NCBI RefSeq assembly: GCF_900113765.1
Contig: NZ_FOQO01000013.1
Location: 62,001 to 126,000 of the forward strand
From: Parapedobacter indicus
GTDB lineage: Bacteria > Bacteroidota > Bacteroidia > Sphingobacteriales > Sphingobacteriaceae
Direction: 5' to 3'
Length of the DNA: 64,000 nucleotides
The translations under genes and the position numbers were made by a program. This document shows, piece after piece, positions 16,976 through 25,763 of this stretch (the stretch's first letter is position 1; each line of letters opens with the position of its first letter). Below the pieces are notes generated by a model, which was given only the letters and a program-made list of their open reading frames with translations, was not told the DNA's origin and did no database searches.

Positions 16976-17907
16976 ACGGCTCCCTCCTTTACAAAGGCGA
17001 TGGCCTGCTCCATGCTCTGCTCGTTGTCAGTATGCAGGGGCTGCTCGCGGGCAAACTTCACCAGGTCGGCAAGCGTAAGCACCTGCCGTAAGCGGGTTTT
17101 TTGCCCGTCGGGCAGATCGGTGGCGGCCAGTGCCACAAAAATTTCGTCGGTGGTCTGTTCCATCGCCGGTATGCGGTAGCGACGTTCCAGAAAATCGCGC
17201 AGGATGTCGGACAACTCGCTGTGATAGGGCTTCACTGCGCCCTGCTGCCATAGTTTCCGGTCGCGCAGTGCCTGCAATTTTCCCAGAGCCAGCTCGTGTG
17301 GCGGGATATCCGGCAGCGTTTCGGCGGGCGGCGGGGCGGGCGCTTTCTTGCGTTTCTTTAAGACGAACCAACCCACGCCTGCGGCCACGAGTACCACCAC
17401 GGCCAGTGCTACCCACAACAGATTGTCGCGCAGCCAGTCCAGCCAGCTGTAGGAAACTTCCAGCGGCTGCTTGATGTCGTAGATGGCTTTGGTGGTATCC
17501 ACGGCGACAGCTTGGACTTGCAGCGGCAACGCTTCGGTGCGGTATGCCGAGTCGCCGACCGTAATTTCAAACTCCGGAATGACCTGCATGCCGGCATCAA
17601 ACGAGGTGATGAGATAGGTCTGTGTAACGGATTGCTGGCCGGGCCCGGTCTGCACGGTATCGGTGGTGCCCGCCTCCACGATGGGTACTTTTGCCGAGAG
17701 CGTATCGGCCAGTTGCGGAAAGCGCACGTCGGTACCGGCGGGTATCTCGGCGCGCAGGCGGAGCGTCGTCTGGTCGCCCAACGCAATGGTCGATGTATCC
17801 AGCTGTGCCGATACACGGATTTCCTGTGCCTGGGCAGGACCGCCCGCGGATAGCAGCATCAGCCCGCCCAAAACGTAAGAAAACAGTTGTTTTCGTAGGA
17901 TCTGCAT
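16972..17907 (-). CDS. DUF4381-like membrane protein of the Bat operon
   Basis: 311 residues from Met 17907: signal peptide (1-28), an Ig-like periplasmic domain (VSAQLDTSTIALGDQTTLRL), a transmembrane helix near 173-190 (LLWVALAVVVLVAAGVGWFVL) followed by KKRKK, and a cytoplasmic alpha-helical domain (ALGKLQALRDRKLWQQG; ILRDFLERRYRIPA) typical of DUF4381-like proteins found between the DUF58 gene and batA. A GTG at 17931 in the same frame would add eight residues before the signal peptide and overlap the previous gene; the ATG is preferred. Likely an accessory partner in the Bat complex. Confidence 0.8.
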   Translation of the reverse strand: MQILRKQLFSYVLGGLMLLSAGGPAQAQEIRVSAQLDTSTIALGDQTTLRLRAEIPAGTDVRFPQLADTLSAKVPIVEAGTTDTVQTGPGQQSVTQTYLITSFDAGMQVIPEFEITVGDSAYRTEALPLQVQAVAVDTTKAIYDIKQPLEVSYSWLDWLRDNLLWVALAVVVLVAAGVGWFVLKKRKKAPAPPPAETLPDIPPHELALGKLQALRDRKLWQQGAVKPYHSELSDILRDFLERRYRIPAMEQTTDEIFVALAATDLPDGQKTRLRQVLTLADLVKFAREQPLHTDNEQSMEQAIAFVKEGAV

Positions 17908-17914
17908 CGTTCGG

Positions 17915-18790
17915 TTATCGTTTCGCTCCACGTCGCTTGAATAAGGTCATCAATGGTTTCGTGTAAGGTTCGTGGGTACCAAGCCGCGCAAAATCGACCC
18001 CGGAACGTCTGAATAGCGTATCCAGCTGATCATTGCGCTCCAGGGCTGCTGCTTTGAAGGCCAACCTGACTTTTTTGTCGCCGGTATTCACCCATCGCAA
18101 TTGGCCGGATTCGGCATCCTTCACCGGGATCAGCCCCAGATCGGCCAGCTCCTCCTCGCGCCGGTCGTACAGGCGCAACGCCACCAGGTCGTGCTTCCGG
18201 TTGGCCGTTTTCAACTCCTTTTCAAAGCCGGTACCCATGAAATCGGACATCAGAAAAGCAGTACTCCGTTTTTTGATGACACCGGTGAAATAGCGCAGTG
18301 CTTCGGCGATGTCGGTGCCCGGATGTGCCGGCTGGAAATCAATCAGCTCACGGATGATCATCAGGATGTGGCTGCGCCCTTTTTTCGGTGGGATGAATTT
18401 TTCCACGCGATCGCTGAAAAACAGGATGCCCACTTTATCGTTGTTCTGAATGGCTGAAAACGCAAGTACCGCACACAGCTCAGTAGCCAATTCGCGTTTC
18501 TGCTGGTTCGTGGTACCGAAATTGCCCGACGCGCTGACGTCTACCAGCAACATCACGGTCATTTCACGCTCCTCTTCGAATTCTTTGACGTAGGGGTGGT
18601 TGAAACGGGCGGTCACGTTCCAGTCGATGGTCCGGATTTCGTCGCCCACCTGATATTCGCGCACTTCGCTGAATGCCATGCCGCGCCCCTTGAAGGCGCT
18701 GTGGTATTCGCCCGAGAAAATCTGATTGCTGAGTCCGCGGGTACGGATTTCTATTTTGCGTACTTTTTTTATCAGCTCCTTCGTATCCAT
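17915..18790 (-). CDS. DUF58 domain protein
   Basis: 291 residues, soluble, no signal peptide. The DUF58 hallmark EYQVGDEIRTIDWNVTAR lies near residues 46-63 and the VWA-like core starts at MLLVDVSASGNFGT near 80, with a further ALRYFTGVIKK and FLMSDFMG. DUF58 proteins are encoded next to MoxR ATPases and are probably their cytoplasmic clients. Four bases separate it from moxR. Confidence 0.9.
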   Translation of the reverse strand: MDTKELIKKVRKIEIRTRGLSNQIFSGEYHSAFKGRGMAFSEVREYQVGDEIRTIDWNVTARFNHPYVKEFEEEREMTVMLLVDVSASGNFGTTNQQKRELATELCAVLAFSAIQNNDKVGILFFSDRVEKFIPPKKGRSHILMIIRELIDFQPAHPGTDIAEALRYFTGVIKKRSTAFLMSDFMGTGFEKELKTANRKHDLVALRLYDRREEELADLGLIPVKDAESGQLRWVNTGDKKVRLAFKAAALERNDQLDTLFRRSGVDFARLGTHEPYTKPLMTLFKRRGAKR

Positions 18791-18794
18791 GGGC

Positions 18795-19823
18795 TCACGG
18801 TACTTCTACGGCATTCAAAATTCCGGTAATAATTGTTTCGGTGGTGACATTTTCGGCCTCGGCCTCATAGGTAAGCCCGATCCGGTGCCGCAACACATCG
18901 TGGCACACCGCCCGCACATCTTCCGGGATGACATATCCGCGGCGCTTGATGAAGGCATACGCCTTGGCGGCCATGGCCAAACTGATGCTGGCCCGGGGCG
19001 ACGCACCGAAGCCGATCAGGTTTTGGTAATCGGCCAGGTTATATTGGTCGGGAAACCGCGTGGCAAAGACAATATCGATGATATACTGCTCGATTTTCTC
19101 ATCCATATACACCTCGCGCACCACCTTCCGGGCCTTGAGAATCGTATCCGGATGCAGGATTTTCGCAGGCTGGGGCATCCCCTGCGGAGCAATGTTGGCC
19201 CGCATGATGCGTTTTTCATCTTCCTTTTTGGGGTAGCCGATCACCAGCTTGAGCATGAAACGGTCTACCTGGGCTTCCGGCAGCGGATAGGTGCCTTCCT
19301 GTTCGATGGGGTTCTGCGTAGCCAGCACCAAAAAGGGCGAGGGCAACGGAAACGTCTGATCGCCGATGGTGACCTGGCGTTCCTGCATGGCTTCCAGCAG
19401 GGCACTTTGTACCTTGGCAGGTGCGCGGTTGATCTCGTCAGCCAGGATGAAATTGGAGAAAACAGGCCCTTTCCGTACGATAAAGGTCTCCTGTTTCTGA
19501 TTGTAGATCATCGTGCCCAGGAGGTCGGCAGGCAGGAGGTCCGGCGTAAACTGGATGCGGCTGAAACCGGCATCAATCGCTTTCGACAACGTATTGATGG
19601 CCAATGTTTTCGCTAGGCCCGGCACCCCCTCCAGCAGGATGTGTCCGTCGGCCAGCAAGCCGATGATCAGCCGTTCTACCATGTAACGCTGCCCCACGAT
19701 TACTTTGTCCATCTCCAAGAGCAACAGGTCGATAAAAGCGCTCTCTTGCTGTATCCGCTCATTCAAGGCCCGGATATCCGTAGGTAAGCCGGTCGGCGGT
19801 GTGTTGATCGTTGTTTCTTCCAT
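18795..19823 (-). CDS. moxR: MoxR-family AAA+ ATPase
   Basis: 342 residues. Walker A EGVPGLAKTLAIN near residue 60, Walker B FILADEINRAP near 125, sensor 1 ATQNPIEQEGTYPLPEAQ, arginine-finger region VDRFM, and sensor 2 GASPRASISLA near 285. First gene of the Bat operon. MoxR ATPases act as chaperones that activate metal-dependent or VWA proteins; here BatA, BatB and the DUF58 protein are the natural clients. Confidence 0.93.
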   Translation of the reverse strand: MEETTINTPPTGLPTDIRALNERIQQESAFIDLLLLEMDKVIVGQRYMVERLIIGLLADGHILLEGVPGLAKTLAINTLSKAIDAGFSRIQFTPDLLPADLLGTMIYNQKQETFIVRKGPVFSNFILADEINRAPAKVQSALLEAMQERQVTIGDQTFPLPSPFLVLATQNPIEQEGTYPLPEAQVDRFMLKLVIGYPKKEDEKRIMRANIAPQGMPQPAKILHPDTILKARKVVREVYMDEKIEQYIIDIVFATRFPDQYNLADYQNLIGFGASPRASISLAMAAKAYAFIKRRGYVIPEDVRAVCHDVLRHRIGLTYEAEAENVTTETIITGILNAVEVP

Positions 19824-19845
19824 TCAGACTGAATTTTTTGGGGCC

Positions 19846-19876
19846 GAAAATTATAAAATACCCGGTGTCATTACAA
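19846..19876 (-). promoter_or_regulatory. candidate promoter of the moxR-bat operon
   Basis: On the minus strand TTG (19876-19874) is separated by 20 bases from TAATTTTC (19853-19846), close to the Bacteroidota consensus TTG-N19-TAnnTTTG. The -7 element sits 22 bases before the moxR start. Confidence 0.45.
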
Positions 19877-19918
19877 TTATAAACTGTTAAATTGTGTTAA
19901 AATGCCGTCACGAAAAAT

Positions 19919-19972
19919 TTTGTTTACTCCAATGAACAAATATTTAAATTTTTGTTTACCGCAATAAACAAA
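19919..19972. promoter_or_regulatory. two dyad operators, 32 bp apart
   Basis: Two 22-bp inverted repeats, at 19919-19940 (TTTGTT-N10-AACAAA) and 19951-19972 (TTTGTTTA-N6-TAAACAAA), agree with each other at 19 of 22 positions and start 32 bases apart, about three helical turns. They lie 43-96 bases upstream of the -33 element of the moxR operon. Likely binding sites for a dimeric regulator; which one is unknown. Confidence 0.55.
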
Positions 19973-20008
19973 ATAGCTTGCAACTATCGTGGTAGCTGCA
20001 AGCTATTT
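19971..20008 (-). terminator. terminator of the Gfo/Idh gene
   Basis: AAATAGCTTGCA (19971-19982) pairs perfectly with TGCAAGCTATTT (19997-20008), with a further CTA/TAG pairing in the loop. On the minus strand it lies 27 bases after the stop at 20035 and ends in a TTTT stretch. It touches the second dyad. Confidence 0.75.
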
Positions 20009-20034
20009 ATGGAAGGAACTCCGCTGGTTCAACT

Positions 20035-21465
20035 TCAGAACTTCCGGTATTCGCCGGTTAAATATTGATTGGCTTTTTCCTCCTTGAATTTGGCCGTTTC
20101 GGCATCCCAATGCAGGGTTTCGCCCGGGAAGCGCCCGGCAATAGTACCCAACAGAATGGTTTCCGTGAGCCGTGAGGCATATTCAAACGGTGCCGAGCAT
20201 TCGCCTTTACCCAAGCAGGCATCCACAAACTGGTGGTAGTGCTTGGGGCCTTCGGTATCGTAGTTGCGGATGGGCTCGCCCAGACCATTCGCTTTGCTCA
20301 CCTCGGCGATTTCCTCGGAAATATCGACGTACTTACCCCGGACAATCTTTTTGGGCAGCTGCATAAAGTGGGGCAACAACAAACGGCCTTTCCTGCCCAC
20401 AAACATGGCTCCTTGATCCGGCAGTTGGTTGTCGGCCGCGACCATCGGATCCAGCGAAACTTTACCCTCGCTATCCACGCCCTTAACCGTCTTCTTTTCG
20501 TCGGTTTTGGCTTCCATGCCCGGCAACATCAGGTCTTTGTGCATCGGCGGTGCGCCGGGGCCGTCATACCAGACCCATTTTAACGACCGGGTGGTGTATT
20601 CGGTGCCCGGAAATTCATAGGTTACCGCATTGTGTTCCGGAAAGCCGAATCCATTGGTGGGCCGGCATTCGTTGGTGATCGTGCGCGGCACATCCAACTG
20701 CAGCGCATTGTAGGGCGTATCAAAAATATGCACCCCCATATCGCCCAGGGTACCGCAGCCGTAGTCCATTAATTTCCGCCATACGCCGGGGTGATACACC
20801 CCTTCTTTGTAGGGCGGCTTGGGCGAGGTGCCCGCCCACAGGTTCCAGTCCAGGTATTCCGGGATCGGATCTTCACCCACCGGACGCGGACCGTCGTACC
20901 CGTGGTTCTTCGGTGACCACGCGTAGACCGTGTGTACCTTACCGATAATGCCGGATTGGATCAATAGCGTGGCTAACTTGTAGTCGTAAAACGAGTGCAC
21001 CTGAATACCCATCTGGGTAACCAATCCCTTATCGGCGGCTAGCTTTTTCATATCCCGCGCTTCAGACACGTAATGGGTAAGCGGTTTCTGGCAATAAACA
21101 GGTTTGTTCTGCTGCATGGCCAGCATGGCCGCCGGGGCGTGGGTATGATCCGGTGTCGACACGACAACTGCGTCAATCTCATCGCCCAGTTCTTTCAACA
21201 TCTCCCGGTAATCCGAAAACACGCGGGCCCGCGGGTGGAGTTTATGCGCCGCGGATAAATTCCGGGCATCCACGTCGCAAAGGGCAAACACATCCACATC
21301 CGCATGGGAGGAAATGGCCTTCAGGTCTTCGGCTCCCATGCCCCCCACCCCTATATGAGCGGTCCGTAAACGTTTCCCGGCGGGGAAAGCTTTCAATAAA
21401 GAGGGTGCCAACATGACTCCCAAAGCACCTAATGCACTGGTTTTTAAGAATTCGCGTTTATTCAT
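20035..21465 (-). CDS. Gfo/Idh/MocA oxidoreductase, exported
   Basis: 476 residues. N-terminal KREFLKTSALGALG is a Tat-like signal with a Lys-Arg pair instead of Arg-Arg. The Rossmann dinucleotide motif is HIGVGGMGAEDLKA (GxGxxG) near residue 37; the family motif CQKPLTHYVSEA near 122 carries the EKP-type Lys; conserved DYGCGTLGDMGVHIFD near 245 supplies the active-site Asp/His. Such enzymes oxidise or reduce sugar hydroxyls with NAD(P). It is separated by 180 bases from the DUF1080 gene upstream, so it may be the last gene of PUL 1 or a separate unit. Probable role: C3 oxidation/reduction in a 3-keto-glycoside route. Confidence 0.85.
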   Translation of the reverse strand: MNKREFLKTSALGALGVMLAPSLLKAFPAGKRLRTAHIGVGGMGAEDLKAISSHADVDVFALCDVDARNLSAAHKLHPRARVFSDYREMLKELGDEIDAVVVSTPDHTHAPAAMLAMQQNKPVYCQKPLTHYVSEARDMKKLAADKGLVTQMGIQVHSFYDYKLATLLIQSGIIGKVHTVYAWSPKNHGYDGPRPVGEDPIPEYLDWNLWAGTSPKPPYKEGVYHPGVWRKLMDYGCGTLGDMGVHIFDTPYNALQLDVPRTITNECRPTNGFGFPEHNAVTYEFPGTEYTTRSLKWVWYDGPGAPPMHKDLMLPGMEAKTDEKKTVKGVDSEGKVSLDPMVAADNQLPDQGAMFVGRKGRLLLPHFMQLPKKIVRGKYVDISEEIAEVSKANGLGEPIRNYDTEGPKHYHQFVDACLGKGECSAPFEYASRLTETILLGTIAGRFPGETLHWDAETAKFKEEKANQYLTGEYRKF

Positions 21466-21645
21466 GACTGGGTATTGATCTGTGTAATTGTAGCCAATGT
21501 AAAACTATTGTCCGTTTATTCCAAGTCTATTTTAAAGAAATAGCATGATTTGCTCAAACGGATTACCATATTTCCCAGCCACGAACTACCTGACAGGTAA
21601 CTTCACGGCCCCCTTCGGTGGCAGCAGCGCTAGGCCGCCAACCTG

Positions 21646-22374
21646 TTACGGACCTGGCCAAACGTTGGAAATGCGCCGCACGCGAATGTTGCGGAACCAA
21701 ACAGGGTGACCATGATCTTGCAGCCCGAGCCGCCCGCTCCGGACAATGGCGTAGTCAAACGCCTGGAATTTGCTACGGGCAACGGCAGCCTTCCAGTGTT
21801 CCGAGTTCAGATCGTATGTCAGTATCTTTTTTCCATTGAGCCAATGGCCCACCTTCCCTCGATCTACGAGGATCCGTGTCGTGTTCCAAGATCCGGCTGG
21901 GCGCGTGGCGTTAAGCGTAGGCGCCAGCACGTCGGAGGCCGATCCCGTAACTTGGTTTGCCTGCAGGGGCTCTGCGTAATGGTCGTTGTCGATAAGCTGA
22001 AACTCGGGCCCGGTTTGGTACATTCCTGCATACTGCGCCTCTTCAGAAACATGATAAAAAATACCGCTATTACCGCCTTTTTCGATCTTCCACTCGACGT
22101 ATAGTTCGAACTGGTCAAAGAGGTCGTTACTAACCAGGTCGCCGTTATTTCCACCGCTGAACAGGATGCCGTTGGCAATCTCCCATCCGGCAACATCTTT
22201 CCGCAGGTAATTGTGCCAATGGCTTGCCGGGGTTTTGCCGATCAACGGCTGCCACCCGTCCTTTCCAATGGCTGGCGCGCCCGTTGCCGTGCGGCTCACC
22301 CCCTGTTGGGAGCTACCGCACGACCACGCAGATAGCGCCATGGTGATCATCGAGATAATAAACTTGTTGCACAT
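21646..22374 (-). CDS. DUF1080 (3-keto-disaccharide hydrolase family) lipoprotein
   Basis: 242 residues. Lipobox LSAWSC near residue 19. The DUF1080 concanavalin-like fold is recognisable from FDQFELYVEWKIEKGGNSGI near 85-105, TGPEFQLIDNDHY near 120, and the ending GRLGLQDHGHPVWFRNIRVR. Members of this family cleave 3-keto-glycosides formed by Gfo/Idh dehydrogenases. Ten bases separate it from the upstream oxidoreductase gene, so oxidation and cleavage activities are co-expressed. Confidence 0.9.
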   Translation of the reverse strand: MCNKFIISMITMALSAWSCGSSQQGVSRTATGAPAIGKDGWQPLIGKTPASHWHNYLRKDVAGWEIANGILFSGGNNGDLVSNDLFDQFELYVEWKIEKGGNSGIFYHVSEEAQYAGMYQTGPEFQLIDNDHYAEPLQANQVTGSASDVLAPTLNATRPAGSWNTTRILVDRGKVGHWLNGKKILTYDLNSEHWKAAVARSKFQAFDYAIVRSGRLGLQDHGHPVWFRNIRVRRISNVWPGP

Positions 22375-22384
22375 CGTTTACTTG

Positions 22385-23893
22385 CTAATCCCCCGGCATG
22401 GCCGGCAGGCTGAAACCGTTATGATACGTGTGGTTGATCCATTCCTTGGCGGCATCGGCGGCATTCAGTTCAGTAAACTGCCGGTCAAAACGGGGATCGC
22501 CATCAATCACCTCAAACTTATCGACGGAGACTACCTGGATTTTCTCCCCGGGATCGATATTGGTAAACGCCATGCGCTCACCATCCCATTGGAGTTCACG
22601 GTACAGCCCCTGTAACCTAACCGCTAATACGCCCATGACAACGGTTTCGTTGAAAGGACCTGAGAATCCGAAATGGGAGGACGCTTCTTTTCGGCGGCGT
22701 GGAGATTCTTTCGCTGCCCGTATCCAATCCTGTTCGTGGGCATTTGTTGCCCAAATGTCTCCGTTTCCGCCAGGTATTCGGGGTATCCACGGTGTTGGCT
22801 CTTCAAAATGGGCCATCTCAGCTACCGGCAGCAGCGTCGGATTCATACCAAAACAACCGGTCATGATTTTCCCTTTGGAACCAACGAAGAGGATACCCCC
22901 ATTGGGGTCGCCCATCATCTGGCCGGGCGCAAGTTCTGCAGGACGTTCGGGCAGCAAGCCGCCGTCGTACCACGTAACCTTCACCTCGGGCATGTTTACC
23001 TTATCTTTTGCCGGGCGCGCCGGAAAGGTATAATGTACTTTCTGCGCATGCGGCGGCGAATAGAGATTACTAAGTGTGGAGCTACCGCTTACCTTAATCG
23101 GGTATTGCAGGTCAAGTGCCCAATAAATTGGATCCATGATATGGCAAGCCATGTCGCCAAGGGCTCCGGTGCCAAAATCCCACCACCCGCGCCAATTCCA
23201 GGGGGTGTATACCGAATGATAGGGCCGTTTAACGGCTGGCCCCAAAAACAGGCCCCAATCGAGCGTGCTGGGCACGGGTTGGCCTGCGGTGGGCGCAATA
23301 AGCCCTTGCGGCCAGATGGGGCGGTCTGTCCAACAGTGAACCTCATGCACGTCGCCGATTACGCCGGATTGGATCCACTCGGTGATCCGCCGGCACCAGT
23401 CGAACGAGTTTCCCTGATTGCCCATCTGCGTGGCCACCCGGTACTTCTTGGCCAGTTTGGTCAGCAACCGTGATTCATAGACCGAGTGGGTGAGCGGTTT
23501 CTGGGTGTAGGTATGCTTGCCCAGCGTGATGGCATGGGCGGTGACACCTGCGTGGGTATGGTCGGGCGTAGCCACCATCACGGCGTCGATAGACTTCCCC
23601 AGCTCGTCAAACATCACCCGCCAGTCTTTGAAACGGCGCGCATGGGGATAGTCGTCAAAAGTTTTGGCGGCATACCGCCAGTCGACATCGCAGAGTGCCA
23701 CAATGTTTTCGGTGGCCATGTTGGCTAAATTGCGGCGCCCCATACCGCCCACGCCGATACCAGCGATGTTGAGCTTGTCACTGGGCGCCACGTGGCCGGT
23801 TACGCTGCCCAGCACATGGCTGGAAACAATCGAAAAGCTCGCCGCAGCAGTGGTGTTGCGTATAAATTTTCTTCTGGATAGGATATTGGTCAT
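22385..23893 (-). CDS. Gfo/Idh/MocA oxidoreductase with Tat signal
   Basis: 502 residues. Twin-arginine signal LSRRKFIRNTTAAASF at the N-terminus, so the folded NAD-loaded enzyme should be exported. Rossmann motif GIGVGGMGRRNLAN near residue 45, family motif TQKPLTHSVYESR near 130, and WWDFGTGALGDMACHIMD near 238. It shares the layout of the enzyme at 20035-21465 but is clearly diverged, suggesting different substrates or the reverse step. Three bases from the CBM9-like gene. Confidence 0.9.
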   Translation of the reverse strand: MTNILSRRKFIRNTTAAASFSIVSSHVLGSVTGHVAPSDKLNIAGIGVGGMGRRNLANMATENIVALCDVDWRYAAKTFDDYPHARRFKDWRVMFDELGKSIDAVMVATPDHTHAGVTAHAITLGKHTYTQKPLTHSVYESRLLTKLAKKYRVATQMGNQGNSFDWCRRITEWIQSGVIGDVHEVHCWTDRPIWPQGLIAPTAGQPVPSTLDWGLFLGPAVKRPYHSVYTPWNWRGWWDFGTGALGDMACHIMDPIYWALDLQYPIKVSGSSTLSNLYSPPHAQKVHYTFPARPAKDKVNMPEVKVTWYDGGLLPERPAELAPGQMMGDPNGGILFVGSKGKIMTGCFGMNPTLLPVAEMAHFEEPTPWIPRIPGGNGDIWATNAHEQDWIRAAKESPRRRKEASSHFGFSGPFNETVVMGVLAVRLQGLYRELQWDGERMAFTNIDPGEKIQVVSVDKFEVIDGDPRFDRQFTELNAADAAKEWINHTYHNGFSLPAMPGD

Positions 23894-23896
23894 GAT

Positions 23897-24628
23897 TTAT
23901 CTGCTTTCTGGTTCTTGGATTTGGATCGGATGGAAAGAAGCGCCCACATGGAAATCGGGATCGGCGGTGTTTGGATCAATCCAGGTAAGCCACTGCACGG
24001 GGTCAGCTTCGGTATGGGCTTTGTCGTATTCGGCGCGGTATAACCCCATGTAGAGGGTGAAAGTTCCGGTAGGTGGGATATCCTCGGACAGCCCGCGAAG
24101 AAAACGGAGGGGTATCCGGCCTTCCACTACATACCCCCCGGTGGTAGCCTGTGTAGCGACAGCCAGGGCGGGCAAATCCCAGGTGTCGTCAAACTGGCGG
24201 TAGTAGGCCGCCCGGTAATCCAGCACGTCACCGCGCGGACCCATTTCAAGGCAATAATAATTGCCCAATGTGCTGTCGGCCGAAAGGAAAATTTCCACCC
24301 GGTCTCCCGAAGCAACATCCGATTCCTGAGCAAAGGGAAGCGCTACCAGCAGGCTGTCCGCTACCTCGAAATTGAAGTAAAGCCACGCGGAGTCCGCGAT
24401 GGCGCGGAACCGGGTGGGGCCGAACGGCGTAGCGCGCCATGGCGAATGGAAGTCGCTGACTTCAAAGACCGTATCGAGCGCCGCCCAATCCTGCAGGTAT
24501 CCATCTACGGCCAGGGGAGCATGAGCAACCGCGGGAACGGACGGCAATCGATCCGATTCCCGCGGCGAACAGGCCAGCATGGCCCCCAGCAGAAGCACCA
24601 TCGTTAGGTATCGCATTTGGCTTTGCAT
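23897..24628 (-). CDS. CBM9-like carbohydrate-binding lipoprotein
   Basis: 243 residues with a lipobox LLGAMLAC (Cys about residue 20 counted from 24628; Met 24616 is an equally good start). The rest is one beta-sandwich of the family-9-like carbohydrate-binding type: AVDGYLQDWAALDTVFEVSDF, RFRAIADSAWLYFNFEVAD, ASGDRVEIFLSAD and YVVEGRIPLRFL. Such stand-alone domains are frequent in PULs and bind glycan at the cell surface. Co-transcribed with its neighbours (gaps 3 and 10 bases). Confidence 0.8.
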   Translation of the reverse strand: MQSQMRYLTMVLLLGAMLACSPRESDRLPSVPAVAHAPLAVDGYLQDWAALDTVFEVSDFHSPWRATPFGPTRFRAIADSAWLYFNFEVADSLLVALPFAQESDVASGDRVEIFLSADSTLGNYYCLEMGPRGDVLDYRAAYYRQFDDTWDLPALAVATQATTGGYVVEGRIPLRFLRGLSEDIPPTGTFTLYMGLYRAEYDKAHTEADPVQWLTWIDPNTADPDFHVGASFHPIQIQEPESR

Positions 24629-24638
24629 CCGGACGAGC

Positions 24639-25730
24639 TTATTGACTTAACCGATAATGCGCCAATCCTTTTCCATATTCATCAAGAAAAGTTAGGTCGG
24701 GATGGTCCTTGATGTATTGGCCGTCAATATACACGCCGAAGCTGGTGATATGCTGGATGCCCCGCTTGGCATAAACATCGATATCTTCCAAAAAAACCTG
24801 ATTGTGCCACGGCAGTGCGACAGCCGGTTTTTTCCACCCGCTAAATAACGATACATCCAGCCAGTACTCGAGTACTTGTGCCGTTTCTACGGGAAATACT
24901 TTTAAGTTTTCATCCAGTAACCTCAAGTGTTCGCCATGGGTGATTGTTTGTGTGGCATTCCAGCCGGTAGCACCCGTATCGAGCAGGGGTTTGTCCCACC
25001 TCCGATAGATAGGTGCAAATTCGAGGAAAATTCCGTCTGCCGGTTTTACCTTCACGGGTGGTTCGAGGGTATTAACGTATGCCAGGTGTGCCAGCATAGC
25101 CTCGGGATCTACTTCTTCCCGCAATGCTTTCACGATTGCATTTTCGAGAAGCAGGGCCTGCTCGCTGTCGGAATAGGGATCGCATTCCGGGCATCGGCAC
25201 ATAGGTACCGCATCATCAATCCAATAAAAGTACCTGCCGGTGGTAGGGGCAAGGATTTTGGCGTATTTCACCGCGTTATCGCACACGGTCTTGACGGCCT
25301 TTTCGGAATGCACGCAAAGGTTGTAGTCGGCAACGCGCTTTCCTTCCGCATTCATCCGAAACATCGTTGAATCTTCTTCAAACAGGCTCCTCGGCAACAG
25401 ATCGCCCATCGAATGCAACTCGTGCTCAACCTCGATGCCATATGTCTTGCATTCTTCAAGAAACTGCTGGCCACGCTCGGATTGGATAAATTCGGCAACC
25501 TGACTGGGAGTGATATGCGTGGCCAATGTTGTAAGGCCGGCCTCCTTGGCACGCCTTGGCCAATCTACGGTACTCAGGTCATTGACATCAAGCACCAATC
25601 CACGCGTTTTGAAAGGGCTTGCCTCCTTCTTTTCAGCCTGCGTAGAGCAGGAATTGAGTGTGCCAAGAATTAAAAGTACGGGCACAAAAGATGTTAACAG
25701 TAAACGGATTCGATTTACGTAGTATTTCAT
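24639..25730 (-). CDS. DUF4838-like / GH-like TIM-barrel lipoprotein
   Basis: 363 residues; signal peptide with lipobox ILGTLNSC. The body resembles the TIM-barrel domain DUF4838 found in Bacteroidota PULs: KTRGLVLDVNDLSTVDWPRR, GIEVEHELHSMGDLLPRSLF, and YFYWIDDAVPMCRCPECDPY, the last with three Cys near residue 175 that could bind metal or form disulfides. DUF4838 proteins are distant relatives of family 20/84 glycosidases; activity is not known. Operonic with susD upstream (33 bases). Confidence 0.7.
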   Translation of the reverse strand: MKYYVNRIRLLLTSFVPVLLILGTLNSCSTQAEKKEASPFKTRGLVLDVNDLSTVDWPRRAKEAGLTTLATHITPSQVAEFIQSERGQQFLEECKTYGIEVEHELHSMGDLLPRSLFEEDSTMFRMNAEGKRVADYNLCVHSEKAVKTVCDNAVKYAKILAPTTGRYFYWIDDAVPMCRCPECDPYSDSEQALLLENAIVKALREEVDPEAMLAHLAYVNTLEPPVKVKPADGIFLEFAPIYRRWDKPLLDTGATGWNATQTITHGEHLRLLDENLKVFPVETAQVLEYWLDVSLFSGWKKPAVALPWHNQVFLEDIDVYAKRGIQHITSFGVYIDGQYIKDHPDLTFLDEYGKGLAHYRLSQ

Positions 25731-25763
25731 TTTATTGCTATTTGATGAGTATCCTATTGCTTG

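Noticed and set aside
18726..19616. 296-codon plus-strand open frame opposite moxR
   Set aside because: Antisense of moxR; codon-usage artefact.
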